From contig JAKAXA010000021.1 in the NCBI GenBank assembly GCA_021816775.1, positions 1 to 55,508 of the forward strand: a stretch of 55,508 nucleotides of DNA, given 5' to 3'. A program made the translations under genes and the position numbers. How positions within the stretch are numbered: position 1 is the stretch's first letter; each line of letters starts with the position of its first letter. The notes under the pieces were generated by a model. That model was not told where the DNA came from. It was given only the letters and a program-made list of their open reading frames with translations, and ran no database searches. Below, in pieces: positions 17,395 through 25,828 of this stretch. Source of the stretch: Pseudomonadota bacterium. Its GTDB lineage: Bacteria > Pseudomonadota > Gammaproteobacteria > Steroidobacterales > Steroidobacteraceae.

Positions 17395-18696
17395 TTAGGT
17401 GCGCGCAGGCTGGCTGCGCTTCTGCCAGACATAGACGGGAATGCCCGCCAGTATGACCAGAGTGCCCCAATACAGGCAGTCCTTGCCGGTTCCGGCGGTG
17501 GCCCACAGCGCGAAGACGAATGCCAGCAGGGAAAGACCGATGCCCCGCGCGTTCCGCCGGGTCCCGCCGCTGGACAGTATCTGAGCCATGGAGCACAGCA
17601 TGTAGGGCACCAGAGTGAACAGCGTGGCGATCAGGATGACAATTTTGAACGTCTGCACCAGTCCGCTGTTGTAATTCATTACGATCAGCGCCGTGCCAAT
17701 GGCGCTGGAGAACACCAGCGCGGAGGCGGGCGTGCCGCGGCGGAGCTCCCCGGCGAACAGTTTCGGGAACAGATTGTCGCGCGCGACCGCCTGAGCGAAC
17801 TGGCCGGACATGAGGATCCAGCCGTTCAACGCCCCGAAGCAGGAAATCGCGCCGGTGAGGGCGATCAGGTAGCCGGCCCAGTTGCCCCACAGGAGCCTTG
17901 CGGCATCGGCGAAGGGCGCATTGGAGTGGGCGAGCGTCTGAGCGGGGATGATGCCCATCACCGCAGTGGTGCACACGACATAGAAGACGGCGGCGACGGT
18001 GGTGCCGAGCAGCGTGGCGCGAGGGATGGTTCTGTTCGGGTCTTTCACATGGTCGGCCGGAATCGTCCCGCACTCCAGACCCAGAAATGCCCACATGGTG
18101 AGCGCGGTGCACGCGTCGATGGCCTTGAACGGCGAGCCGACGGACTCGCTGGAGGCGAGCAAGTGTGGGTTGAAGTAGAAGCTTCCGAATAGCGCCAGCG
18201 CCAGGAGCGGGGAGAGCTTGAGGATTACCGTGACGAGCTGGAGCCGTCCGGCGGTGCGAATGCCCCAGATATTGACCCCAGTCAGCAGCCAGCTCGCGAG
18301 CACCGCGCCGCCCGCTGCCGCGAAACGGTGCGTGCCGATCGCCGGTATCAATGGGACGAGATAGCTCGTGAACGCGACGGAGATGGCGGCCACGGCAGCG
18401 GCGATGCTGATCCAATACATCCAGGCGATCAGAAAGCCGGCGAAATCCCCGAAGGCGTCTCGAGAATAGGCGTAGGGTCCGCCTTCCTGCGGCGAGCGCC
18501 TCGAGAGGTCGCTGAACACCCAGGCGAGCGCCAACGCGCCGACGGTGCTGAACATCCAGCCCCACAGGCTGTAGGAGCCATACATGGCCAGCACCGCGGG
18601 CAAGAGGAACACGCCGGAGCCGACCATGTTGCCGACCACCAGCGAGGTGGTCATCGCCAGACCCAGGCTGCGACGAGGTTCTATCCCGGTCTGCAT
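17395..18696 (-). CDS. APC-family amino-acid permease/antiporter
   Basis: A 433-residue polytopic protein with about 12 membrane segments. The first contains VVGNMVGSGVFLLP, the glycine-rich substrate loop of APC transporters such as AdiC (arginine/agmatine) and CadB; the FSDLSRRSPQEGGPYAYSRD region is also typical. Divergent by 80 bases from a dimethylargininase-like hydrolase, so an arginine-related substrate is plausible. The GC-rich stretch 17162-17394 downstream holds no supported gene. Confidence 0.85.
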   Translation of the reverse strand: MQTGIEPRRSLGLAMTTSLVVGNMVGSGVFLLPAVLAMYGSYSLWGWMFSTVGALALAWVFSDLSRRSPQEGGPYAYSRDAFGDFAGFLIAWMYWISIAAAVAAISVAFTSYLVPLIPAIGTHRFAAAGGAVLASWLLTGVNIWGIRTAGRLQLVTVILKLSPLLALALFGSFYFNPHLLASSESVGSPFKAIDACTALTMWAFLGLECGTIPADHVKDPNRTIPRATLLGTTVAAVFYVVCTTAVMGIIPAQTLAHSNAPFADAARLLWGNWAGYLIALTGAISCFGALNGWILMSGQFAQAVARDNLFPKLFAGELRRGTPASALVFSSAIGTALIVMNYNSGLVQTFKIVILIATLFTLVPYMLCSMAQILSSGGTRRNARGIGLSLLAFVFALWATAGTGKDCLYWGTLVILAGIPVYVWQKRSQPART

Positions 18697-18776
18697 GTCG
18701 TGAGTGCTCCGAAGGCCCCGGCGGCGCATGCAACGGCGGTCACGCTACCAGAATTTCCGGGACGAGAGTAAAGTTC

Positions 18777-19583
18777 ATGCCCAAGGTGGCCATGACTCCG
18801 ATGCCGGCGCGTGCGCGCGTAGCCCTGACCCGCGAAGTCAGCTCCGCCATGGAACGCTGCGAGCTGACGCATCTGTCGCGCAGCACAATCGATATTGCCC
18901 TTGCCCGCACGCAGCACGAAGCCTACGAGCAGGCGCTGCGCGGACTCGGCTGCCGTGTGGTGAGGCTCGCTGAGCAGCCTGAGCTTGCCGACTCGGTGTT
19001 CGTGGAGGACACGGCCGTCGTACTCGATGAGCTTGCGGTCATCACCCGCCCGGGCGCCGAGTCAAGACGCGCCGAGACGGCAACGATCGCTGATGCGCTC
19101 AGCGCGTTGCGACCGCTCGCCCGGATTGAAGCCCCTGGAACGCTCGACGGCGGCGATGTGCTGTGCGTCGAGCGAAAGCTCTACGTCGGGGTGTCGGGCC
19201 GCAGCAATCGCGCCGGCATCGAGCAGCTGCGCTTGCTGCTGTCCCCGCTCGGATATGTCGTAGAGCCGGTGCAGGTGCGCGGCTGCCTGCACCTCAAAAG
19301 CGCGGTGACGCGGGTCGGACCGACGACGCTGCTCATCAATCCACGATGGGTGGACCGCAGGGCCTTTACCGGCGTGGATTTCGTTGCAGTGGACGAGGCG
19401 GAGCCGCTGGGCGCCAACGCCGTGCTGGTTGGGCAGAGCGTCATCTATTCCGCCTCGAATGCCGTCACAGCCGCGCGATTGCGCCGTCGCGAAATCGATG
19501 TTCGCACTGTCGAGATCTCGGAGATCGAGAAGGCGGAAGGCGCTGTCAGCTGCTGCAGTGTGATCCTCTCCGTGGCGGGGTAA
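18777..19583 (+). CDS. Dimethylargininase / arginine deiminase-like hydrolase
   Basis: A 268-residue guanidino-group hydrolase (pentein fold). Signature segments are VFVEDTAVV (about 79), GTLDGGDVL (about 121), CLHLKSAVTRV with the catalytic histidine (about 169) and a C-terminal EGAVSCCSVIL carrying the probable nucleophilic cysteine (about 258). DDAH enzymes convert methylarginines to citrulline and methylamines; related members use arginine or other guanidines. Divergent from an APC permease, which may import the substrate. Substrate is not proven. Confidence 0.85.
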   Translation: MPKVAMTPMPARARVALTREVSSAMERCELTHLSRSTIDIALARTQHEAYEQALRGLGCRVVRLAEQPELADSVFVEDTAVVLDELAVITRPGAESRRAETATIADALSALRPLARIEAPGTLDGGDVLCVERKLYVGVSGRSNRAGIEQLRLLLSPLGYVVEPVQVRGCLHLKSAVTRVGPTTLLINPRWVDRRAFTGVDFVAVDEAEPLGANAVLVGQSVIYSASNAVTAARLRRREIDVRTVEISEIEKAEGAVSCCSVILSVAG

Positions 19584-19843
19584 TGCGCCACGCGACGGTG
19601 CGCGCTGGATCGGCGCGAGCATGCCGCGCCGATGTGACCTGCCGTGAGAGTCTTTCGGTGCAGATGGACCGGACCGGTCCCATACTTTGGAGAGACGAGT
19701 CGGCTGCGACCGCGCCGCTACGGGGTCCCGTTCGCTCGAGCGACAACGGGCACTTGATACGTCGGCGCGTGCCTGGCTCGGCGCTTGACCCGGCTCAATT
19801 TGCCGCTGTAGAGTGCTTCAACACCCCTCAATAGAGTGCGGCC

Positions 19844-21022
19844 GTGAGCGCATCCGCGATCGACAGCATCCCTGCCGTCGATGAGAATTCGGTCAGTCTG
19901 CCCGCGTGGATCTATCGTGATCCGGAGTTCTTCGAACTCGAGCAGGAGCGCATCTTCCGCACCAGCTGGCAGCTCGTGTGCCACCTCAGCGACGTGCCGC
20001 AGCGCGGCGATTATCACACGCTCGAGTTTCTCGGCGAGAGCGTCATCGTGGTGCGCGGCGAGGATGGACAGGTGCGCAGCTTCTACAACGTCTGCCGTCA
20101 CCGCGCCGCGCGCCTCCTGGATGGACCGAAGGGGCACTGTGGGGGGCGCATCACCTGTCCGTACCACGCCTGGACCTACGCCACGGACGGGCGCCTGATC
20201 GGCTTGCCGCAGCGCGAGGCCTTCAAAGGGCTGGATCGGACGCTGCACGGACTCGTCCCCCTCGAGCAGGAGATCTTCCTGGGATTCATCTTCGTGCGTT
20301 TCGCGCCGGGCCTGCCGGGCGTGCGCGAAATGGCTGCGCCCTATCTCGATGAGCTCAATGCCTATCGCTTCGAGGCGCTCGTGCCGCAGGGCAGAGTGAC
20401 GCTTCGCCCGCGGAGCGTGAACTGGAAGAACATCGCGGACAACTATGCCGACGGGCTGCACATCCCCGTGGCGCATCCCGGACTTACGCGCCTGTTCGGC
20501 GACACGTACGGCATCGAGGCCAGACCGTGGATCGATAGGATGTGGGGCCGGCTGAGCGAGACGCCTTCGCGTCAGTGGTCGGAGGCGCTCTATCAGCGGT
20601 TGCTGCCGCAGGTGGACCATCTGCCACAGGACCGGCAGCGTGCGTGGGTTTACTTCAAGCTCTGGCCGAACGTCGCGTTCGACATCTACCCCGACCAGGT
20701 CGACTTCATGCAGTTCCTGCCGATCTCCCCGACCGAGACCCTGATCCGCGAGATCGCTTACGTCCATCCCGACAATCGGCGCGAGATGCGCGCCGCGCGC
20801 TACCTCAATTGGCGGATCAATCGCCAGGTCAATCGGGAAGATACCGCGCTGATCGCGCGGGTGCAGGCCGGCATGGGCTCGCAAAGCTATACGGCGGGCC
20901 CCCTGGGGCAGAGCGAGGTCTGCCTGCGCAGCTTTGCGCGCCGGATGCATGCTCTCATTCCGCAGAGCCGGGAGCTGCGGGCTCCGGGCAGAGGCTGGAG
21001 CTTCGGACACCGCGATCGATGA
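19844..21022 (+). CDS. Rieske non-heme iron oxygenase, alpha subunit
   Basis: A 392-residue aromatic-ring-hydroxylating-type oxygenase. The Rieske [2Fe-2S] motif is CRHRAARLL followed by CPYHAW (about 84-106). The mononuclear iron site has the NYADGLHIPVAHP pattern with its two histidines (about 203-215). Such enzymes hydroxylate or demethylate small compounds (betaines, quaternary amines, aromatics) and need a separate reductase, none of which is nearby. The start is GTG; no strong ribosome-binding site. The substrate is unknown. Confidence 0.87.
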   Translation: MSASAIDSIPAVDENSVSLPAWIYRDPEFFELEQERIFRTSWQLVCHLSDVPQRGDYHTLEFLGESVIVVRGEDGQVRSFYNVCRHRAARLLDGPKGHCGGRITCPYHAWTYATDGRLIGLPQREAFKGLDRTLHGLVPLEQEIFLGFIFVRFAPGLPGVREMAAPYLDELNAYRFEALVPQGRVTLRPRSVNWKNIADNYADGLHIPVAHPGLTRLFGDTYGIEARPWIDRMWGRLSETPSRQWSEALYQRLLPQVDHLPQDRQRAWVYFKLWPNVAFDIYPDQVDFMQFLPISPTETLIREIAYVHPDNRREMRAARYLNWRINRQVNREDTALIARVQAGMGSQSYTAGPLGQSEVCLRSFARRMHALIPQSRELRAPGRGWSFGHRDR

Positions 21023-21553
21023 GGCCTGGGGTGTTGCCTCACGGCCCCAGCACAGCGCAGCGCGCAGCCGGGCGCGCCGATGTCGCGTCGGCTGCACGGT
21101 GAGGCGCTGACGCCCGGCTGCTCGATTCCAGCGGCCACGGCGCGTGCGCGGCATCGGGACGGCAGATTGAGCGAGGTCTGCCTTGACTCCAAATCCTGTG
21201 CCGTCGATCCGGCTCGATCAGGGGACTGCCGATCGCCCGGCGACCCATGCCTGGCGCACGCGCCGTGTTCGCCTTGGACTAAAGGACGATCGTTATGCTA
21301 ATCGTGGTCTCAGGCCAGAGTGTCGTGTCGCTTGCACGCACGATGCCCCGGTGAGCGACCGTGGGGTGCAGAACACGTCCGCAACTGCCGATGGCGATGC
21401 CTTGGATTGCTAGTCTTGGATTCATGATGGGACTCTCCTTAATGTCATGTCACGGATCGACAATGGGGGACTACTCCGACATGAGTCGGGACACACCTTC
21501 TGTCACGGTGGATGCGGGTTATCCGATGGGCAGGCTGCCGGCGTCGATGCGGG
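21023..21553. other. Spacer between Rieske and methyltransferase genes
   Basis: Convergent region of about 530 bases. Apart from the 48-codon minus-strand frame at 21279-21425, no gene is supported. Plus-strand frames here are cysteine/proline/arginine-rich and lack ribosome-binding sites. Confidence 0.4.
21279..21425 (-). CDS. Small peptide gene downstream of the methyltransferase (candidate precursor)
   Basis: A 48-residue frame not long enough for routine calling. It is preceded by a strong AAGGAG nine bases before the ATG, and an in-frame TGA upstream fixes the start. It is on the same strand as the borosin-type methyltransferase, about 130 bases downstream of its stop. The peptide begins MNPRLAIQG and ends WPETTISITIVL, a C-terminus rich in beta-branched residues like known borosin cores. 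It lacks a visible helical binding domain of the SonA type, so precursor identity is only a suggestion. Confidence 0.45.
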   Translation of the reverse strand: MNPRLAIQGIAIGSCGRVLHPTVAHRGIVRASDTTLWPETTISITIVL

Positions 21554-22462
21554 TCAGACCTGCACCGGCGATTCGTCCCGCTGTGGCGCAGAAGCAGTCA
21601 CCCACCCGGGTTTCTCAGGGTGGGTGATGCCGTAGGCCCGGCCGGGGACGCGGGATGCGCCTTTGCGCTGTGCAATGGACAGATCGTCCAGCCTGATGCC
21701 GAGATTCTCGGCCCGAGCAGGATCGGGCTCAATGTGCGTGGACGGCGGGATGTAGAGCGTGCTCAACGCGTTGATGTCCTGGCTGGGTATATCGCCGAGC
21801 GGACACTTGTGCAGAACCGGGGCGACGTTCTCGTACGCGGAGGCCTGGTACACGATCGCCTCATGATCGCTCGGGTAGGTGTGCAGCAGCGCATCCACCA
21901 GGACCTCAAGGTTCCTGCGCGACGGAGTGGCCTCAGGAGTGAGCAGTCCGACCACGCCGATCTGCCACAAGACCAGGGGAATTCGCGGATCGATGCGCGG
22001 TTTGAGCAGGACGAACCCGGTCGCTTCGTAGGTCTGCAGGCCCGGCAGCGCCGGATCGAACCCGAGGTCCGCGAACATCATGTCTTCGGCGGAGATGCCG
22101 GGCAGCATCTTGGCCTCGTGGCCTTCCTCGCGCGCCTGCACGATGGCCTCATGAGACGGAAACACGAACACGCCGGGATGGCCGTAAAACGCCGCACAGA
22201 CGCTCAGGCCCTTGCGTACGGGCTTCAGAATGGACTCGACCATGTCCTGATAGGCCCAGAGGCGGGGCTTGCCGGAGCCGGGCTCATAATGATGTCTGAG
22301 ACACTCCGACGAGGCGTTCAGCTGTTTGATGTATGCCTCGGTATGCGGGTCAGTCACGAGATAGAAGACCTTCGCCGCGGTGCCGAGGCAAAACTCGGCT
22401 TCGCGAGTGATTTGGCTGATCGCCGTGATGCCCGTGCCCACCACCGTCAATTTTCCGCTCAT
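21554..22462 (-). CDS. Borosin-type peptide backbone N-methyltransferase (SonM/OphMA-like)
   Basis: A 302-residue member of the tetrapyrrole methylase superfamily. The N-terminal strand VVGTGITAIS, the SAM-site loop AFYGHPGVFVFPSHEAI (about 91-107), LPGISAEDMMFADLG (about 120-134), YEATGF, LLWQI-like VLWQI (about 164) and STLYIPP (about 234) match split borosin methyltransferases such as SonM far better than cobalamin or siroheme enzymes. Arg67 and Tyr71 (PRLWAYQDM) fall where OphMA has catalytic Arg72 and Tyr76. These enzymes methylate backbone amides of a ribosomal peptide. A tail of about 40 residues follows the domain. CAGGAG precedes the ATG. It is divergent from the LytS gene. Confidence 0.85.
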   Translation of the reverse strand: MSGKLTVVGTGITAISQITREAEFCLGTAAKVFYLVTDPHTEAYIKQLNASSECLRHHYEPGSGKPRLWAYQDMVESILKPVRKGLSVCAAFYGHPGVFVFPSHEAIVQAREEGHEAKMLPGISAEDMMFADLGFDPALPGLQTYEATGFVLLKPRIDPRIPLVLWQIGVVGLLTPEATPSRRNLEVLVDALLHTYPSDHEAIVYQASAYENVAPVLHKCPLGDIPSQDINALSTLYIPPSTHIEPDPARAENLGIRLDDLSIAQRKGASRVPGRAYGITHPEKPGWVTASAPQRDESPVQV

Positions 22463-23109
22463 CGCAGTCTCCTGTGTGACAACGTGTCGCGTATACGATT
22501 CAGTAGGAGTCGGATAGGGTGCGCCTGCCGCGTCACGAGCGGGCGGCGGGCAGCGGCATTCCAGATCCGCCGCGCGCCGTGACGCACTACGAGCGTCGCG
22601 ACCGGGCAAATACGCGGCCCTGACCGTGAGATCGGCGCGACAGCTGAGCTCGTGTGCACCGACGGTGCGCGAGCCGATGCGAGCCGCTCGGGGCGCGAGG
22701 GGAGCGCCGAGGCGGCGCGGCAGTCTGTGCGCGGATGCGGTTGGCGATCAGCGGGTCGGGTTCTGAGCGGGGCCGGACGGAACGTCGCCTGGCAGGCGTC
22801 CGCGCGAATTTGTCCGCCACCGCAGCGGTGTCGGCGACTTCCCCGACCTTCCGTGCGTATCAATATGTGACCGCGGCGCTCCTTCACAGGTTGTATGACA
22901 TCCGGGACCATTGGGTTATGAGACACTGCGGCAAACCGGAAAGGGAAGTGGATAACAACGAGTTCGTCCCTGTTTTCGACGAGTTCGTCCCAGGCGGGTG
23001 GCTGAAAGCCCGGCGCGGGCGTATTCTGAGCCGGTGACAGAGGGGGCGCGGGTTCCTCAGGGACACCGCGGGACGCCAGCGATTCACCGTCCGGCGGAGG
23101 CCATGTGAC
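22463..23109. other. Long divergent spacer between methyltransferase and lytS
   Basis: About 650 bases with no supportable gene; the frames on both strands are arginine- or proline-rich. The end near 23000 carries the LytTR-type repeat. A TATACG element at about 22492 on the minus strand may belong to the methyltransferase promoter. Confidence 0.4.
22958..22991 (+). promoter_or_regulatory. LytTR-type operator: 13-bp direct repeat with 21-bp period
   Basis: ACGAGTTCGTCCC occurs at 22958-22970 and again, perfectly, at 22979-22991. Two directly repeated sites two helical turns apart are how LytTR response regulators bind. A possible -10 element TATTCT lies at 23022-23027. The site is 119 bases before a LytS/LytTR pair, so autoregulation is likely. 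It could also act on the divergent methyltransferase gene. Confidence 0.7.
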
Positions 23110-24255
23110 GTGAATTCCCGCTTCCACGTGCCGTTTTTCATCGTGACCGTGTTCTGGGTCTATGTGGCGGTCTGCGACGTACTCGGCGCAAACAGCACGC
23201 AGACCGCGCTCACGGCGCTGCATTTTTCGCAGGTCTTCGCACCATCGCCGGCACAGCTGCTGCAGCACCTGTTCCTCTATCCGCCGTTGCTCGGCTGCGT
23301 ATGGGGATCCACTCGTCTCGGATGGCAGCCATTCGCGCGCCGCTTCCCGCTGCAGGTGCTGCTCGGCATCGCCTTCTCCGCGCTCGCAATCCCCTGTCTG
23401 GTGTTGGGAGACATCGCGGCGGGGGATTACGCGGCCGCGCCGCAGGTGTCGGTTGCCTCGTTTGCGCAGGCGGCGGCCATCGAAGCTCCGATCTGGCTCT
23501 CGAGCGTCATGAAGTTCCTGCTCAACTATGCCTTCGCGATTGCGCTGGTCGCGGGGTTTGAGCTGTACCGCACCCTGCGGGACGAGGAAACCCATTCCGC
23601 AGCGCTCGAGCGCGCGTTCGCCACGGCCCGCCTCGCCTCGCTGCGGATGCAGCTCTCGCCGCACTCGCTGTTCAATCTGCTGCATACGATCCAGGGACAG
23701 ATCGAGTGGGATCCGGGCGCGGCGCGCGCGCTTGTGGTGCGTCTCGGGGAGTTGCTGCGCCGGCTGCTCAACGCCAGTGAGCGGGAGTTCTGGCGCCTCG
23801 GCGATGAGGTGCGCTTCGCCCGGCTCTACCTTGAGCTGCAGCAGAAGCGATTCGCCGACCGGCTTGAGGTGGTGGCGCCGGATCCGACGGGACTCACCGC
23901 CGTGTGGGTGCCGACCCTGATCCTGCAGCCTCTGGTGGAGAACGCCGTCGTGCACGGCCTCGCCGGACACCGCGCAGCGGTGACGATCACAGTGCAGGCG
24001 AGCGCCTCGGAGGATGAGCTGACGGTGCGTGTGGTGAACACGACGAGCGCTGAGGCACGCCCGCGCACGGGCGGGATTGGACTGAACAACGTGCGGGATC
24101 GGCTTGCGATCCACTTTGAGGAGCGGGCGAGCCTGCGTGCGGCCCCGGGAGGTGCGGGGCAATGGGTCGCTGAAATCCGCCTGCCATTGCTCATTGACGT
24201 GGGTGCGCAGGCGGCGCAATTGGGAGGAACCGATGCTCAACGTGATGCTTGTTGA
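23110..24255 (+). CDS. LytS/YehU-family sensor histidine kinase
   Basis: A 381-residue membrane kinase. Four hydrophobic segments lie in residues 8-150, then a His_kinase domain with the phosphoacceptor in LRMQLSPHSLFNLLHTI (His185) and the N-box LQPLVENAVVHGL (about 277). The G-box GGIGLNNVRDRL is near 323. It would autophosphorylate and pass phosphate to the overlapping LytTR regulator. The GTG start places the first membrane segment normally. Its stop lies 23 bases inside the next gene, so the two are translated together. Confidence 0.88.
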   Translation: MNSRFHVPFFIVTVFWVYVAVCDVLGANSTQTALTALHFSQVFAPSPAQLLQHLFLYPPLLGCVWGSTRLGWQPFARRFPLQVLLGIAFSALAIPCLVLGDIAAGDYAAAPQVSVASFAQAAAIEAPIWLSSVMKFLLNYAFAIALVAGFELYRTLRDEETHSAALERAFATARLASLRMQLSPHSLFNLLHTIQGQIEWDPGAARALVVRLGELLRRLLNASEREFWRLGDEVRFARLYLELQQKRFADRLEVVAPDPTGLTAVWVPTLILQPLVENAVVHGLAGHRAAVTITVQASASEDELTVRVVNTTSAEARPRTGGIGLNNVRDRLAIHFEERASLRAAPGGAGQWVAEIRLPLLIDVGAQAAQLGGTDAQRDAC

Positions 24256-25033
24256 TGATGAGGCTGCCAGCCGCCGTGCGTTGCGCGAGTGCTGCGGTCA
24301 GGAACCGGATGTGCAGATCATCGGGGAGTACGGCGGCGGCGAGGACGCATTGGAGGCAATCCGCTCGCAGCCGCCGCACGTGCTCTTTCTCGACATCAAC
24401 TTGGAGACTATGGATGGCATGACACTCGTGCGCGCGCTTGGTGAGTCGCCGTTGCCTCTGGTCGTCTTCGTGACCGCCTATGAGCAGTATGCGCTCGAGG
24501 CATTCGAAGTAAGCGCCGTCGATTACCTGCTCAAACCCTTCGACCGCAACCGGTTCCGCGGCACGATTGAGCGTGTCAGGCGGCGTATCGAGGGCCAGAG
24601 TGCAGCACAACGTCGGGACGCGCTTGACGGGATGATCGAACGCATCGAAGCGGCCGATAACGCGCGCACGGAAGAGCGACCCCATATCCTCGTGCGACTG
24701 GGCGGCCGTCTGCAGATGCTGGATCCGGAACTGATCGAATTGGTCACCGCGCACCGGAACTACGTGAAGGTCAGAGTCGGGCGGGAGACCTACACGGTGC
24801 GAAGCACGCTGCAGCACACCGAGAAGACGCTGCAAGCGCTGCCGATGGTGCGCGTCAACCGCTCCTGCCTGGTCAATCTCAACCACGTGCGGCGGATCAG
24901 CCATACGCCGCGGGGCGATATCATTCTGGTGCTCTCGGGAGGTACGACGATCACGAGCAGTCAGGGCTGCCGGGAGGCGGTCCGTCAGCAGCTCGTGCGC
25001 CTCAGTGTCGAGCCGGATTGCTATGAGACTTGA
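24233..25033 (+). CDS. LytTR-family response regulator
   Basis: A 266-residue two-domain protein. The receiver domain (1 to about 120) has VDDE, phosphoacceptor Asp54 in LFLDINL, VTAYEQ and LLKPFD. The LytTR DNA-binding domain (about 160-260) has YVKVRVGRETYTVRSTL and VRVNRSCLVNLNHV. GGGAGGAA precedes the ATG. It pairs with the kinase gene it overlaps and probably binds the 21-bp-period direct repeat at 22958-22991. Confidence 0.92.
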   Translation: MLNVMLVDDEAASRRALRECCGQEPDVQIIGEYGGGEDALEAIRSQPPHVLFLDINLETMDGMTLVRALGESPLPLVVFVTAYEQYALEAFEVSAVDYLLKPFDRNRFRGTIERVRRRIEGQSAAQRRDALDGMIERIEAADNARTEERPHILVRLGGRLQMLDPELIELVTAHRNYVKVRVGRETYTVRSTLQHTEKTLQALPMVRVNRSCLVNLNHVRRISHTPRGDIILVLSGGTTITSSQGCREAVRQQLVRLSVEPDCYET

Positions 25034-25074
25034 GCGGCACCGAGGCGATGGCGTGGGCGGGAGACCCGTTGACG

Positions 25075-25761
25075 TCAGCGCCGTGCGGCATTTGATGTTT
25101 GCGGGGACTCCCCGCGCCGCAGCCGCAGGTGCTGCCCGAACCAATCTGCGGCCAGCGCCGCGACCTGCTCCAGCGCGCCGGGCTCAACAAACAAGTGTGT
25201 GGCGTGAGGGACGATCTCGAGGTGCGCCTCGCCGCCGAGACGAGCGAGCGCCGCGCGGTTGAGGCTCAGCACTTGCGGGTCGTCGCCGCCGACGATCAGA
25301 AGCGTCGGCGCGCGCACGCGTGCGAGCGCGGGCCCGGCCAGGTCCGGACGGCCGCCGCGGGAAACAACCGCGCAGATCTCGGGCAGCTGCGCTGCGGCGG
25401 CCAAGGCTGCCGCAGCGCCGGTGCTGGCGCCGAAGTAGCCGAACGGCAGGTTCTGAAGCGGCCGCTGCCGGCGTAGCCACTGAGTCGCACCGACCAGACG
25501 AGCCGTCAGCAGCGCAATGTCGAAGCGAAATTCCGCCGTGATCGCATCGGCTTGCTCTTCCTCGGCGGTGAGCAGATCCGACAGTAGCGTTGCGAAGCCG
25601 CTGGTGGCGAGCCGTTCGGCAACGTACTGGTTTCGGGGGCTGTGCCGGCTGCTGCCGCTGCCGTGGGCGAACAGGACAGTGCCGCGAGCGGCTTCGGGGA
25701 TGCGCAAGATGCCCGCGAGTGTCGCGGCCGCCAGTGGAATGTCGATCTCACGTATCAGCAT
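25075..25761 (-). CDS. Dienelactone hydrolase-like alpha/beta hydrolase
   Basis: A 228-residue cytoplasmic hydrolase. FAHGSGSSR (about 31) forms the oxyanion region, and GASTGAAAAL (about 112) carries the nucleophile serine in an unusual GxSxG form. The acid is in VGGDDPQVL (about 157), and the histidine in PHATHLF (about 185). Similar proteins are often fused to or near phosphoribosyltransferases; here the gene stands alone. Substrate unknown. Confidence 0.82.
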   Translation of the reverse strand: MLIREIDIPLAAATLAGILRIPEAARGTVLFAHGSGSSRHSPRNQYVAERLATSGFATLLSDLLTAEEEQADAITAEFRFDIALLTARLVGATQWLRRQRPLQNLPFGYFGASTGAAAALAAAAQLPEICAVVSRGGRPDLAGPALARVRAPTLLIVGGDDPQVLSLNRAALARLGGEAHLEIVPHATHLFVEPGALEQVAALAADWFGQHLRLRRGESPQTSNAARR

Positions 25762-25828
25762 ACCAGGCGCGTGCCCGCAGGGCTCACCGCGTGCGCAGTC
25801 TGGCTGGCACCCGTGCCAGTCCCCGGTG

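Noticed and set aside
20911-21183. 15-bp repeat GAGCGAGGTCTGCCT inside and after the Rieske gene
   Set aside because: One copy is coding sequence and no structure or longer similarity surrounds the second; chance or a trivial duplication.
21443-21452. TGTCATGTCA, identical to part of the sigma-54 activator sites, as a second target upstream of the small peptide gene
   Set aside because: No -24/-12 promoter lies nearby on either strand, so a single 10-base match is not enough.
22587-22820. 77-codon arginine-rich frame upstream of the methyltransferase, considered as its precursor
   Set aside because: No ribosome-binding site, no hydrophobic or helical pattern and an extreme arginine content; reads as a GC shadow.
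22459-24240. 593-codon minus-strand frame opposite the LytS gene, continuing toward the methyltransferase
   Set aside because: No ribosome-binding site, low-complexity arginine/glutamine-rich content, and the opposite strand encodes a normal kinase.
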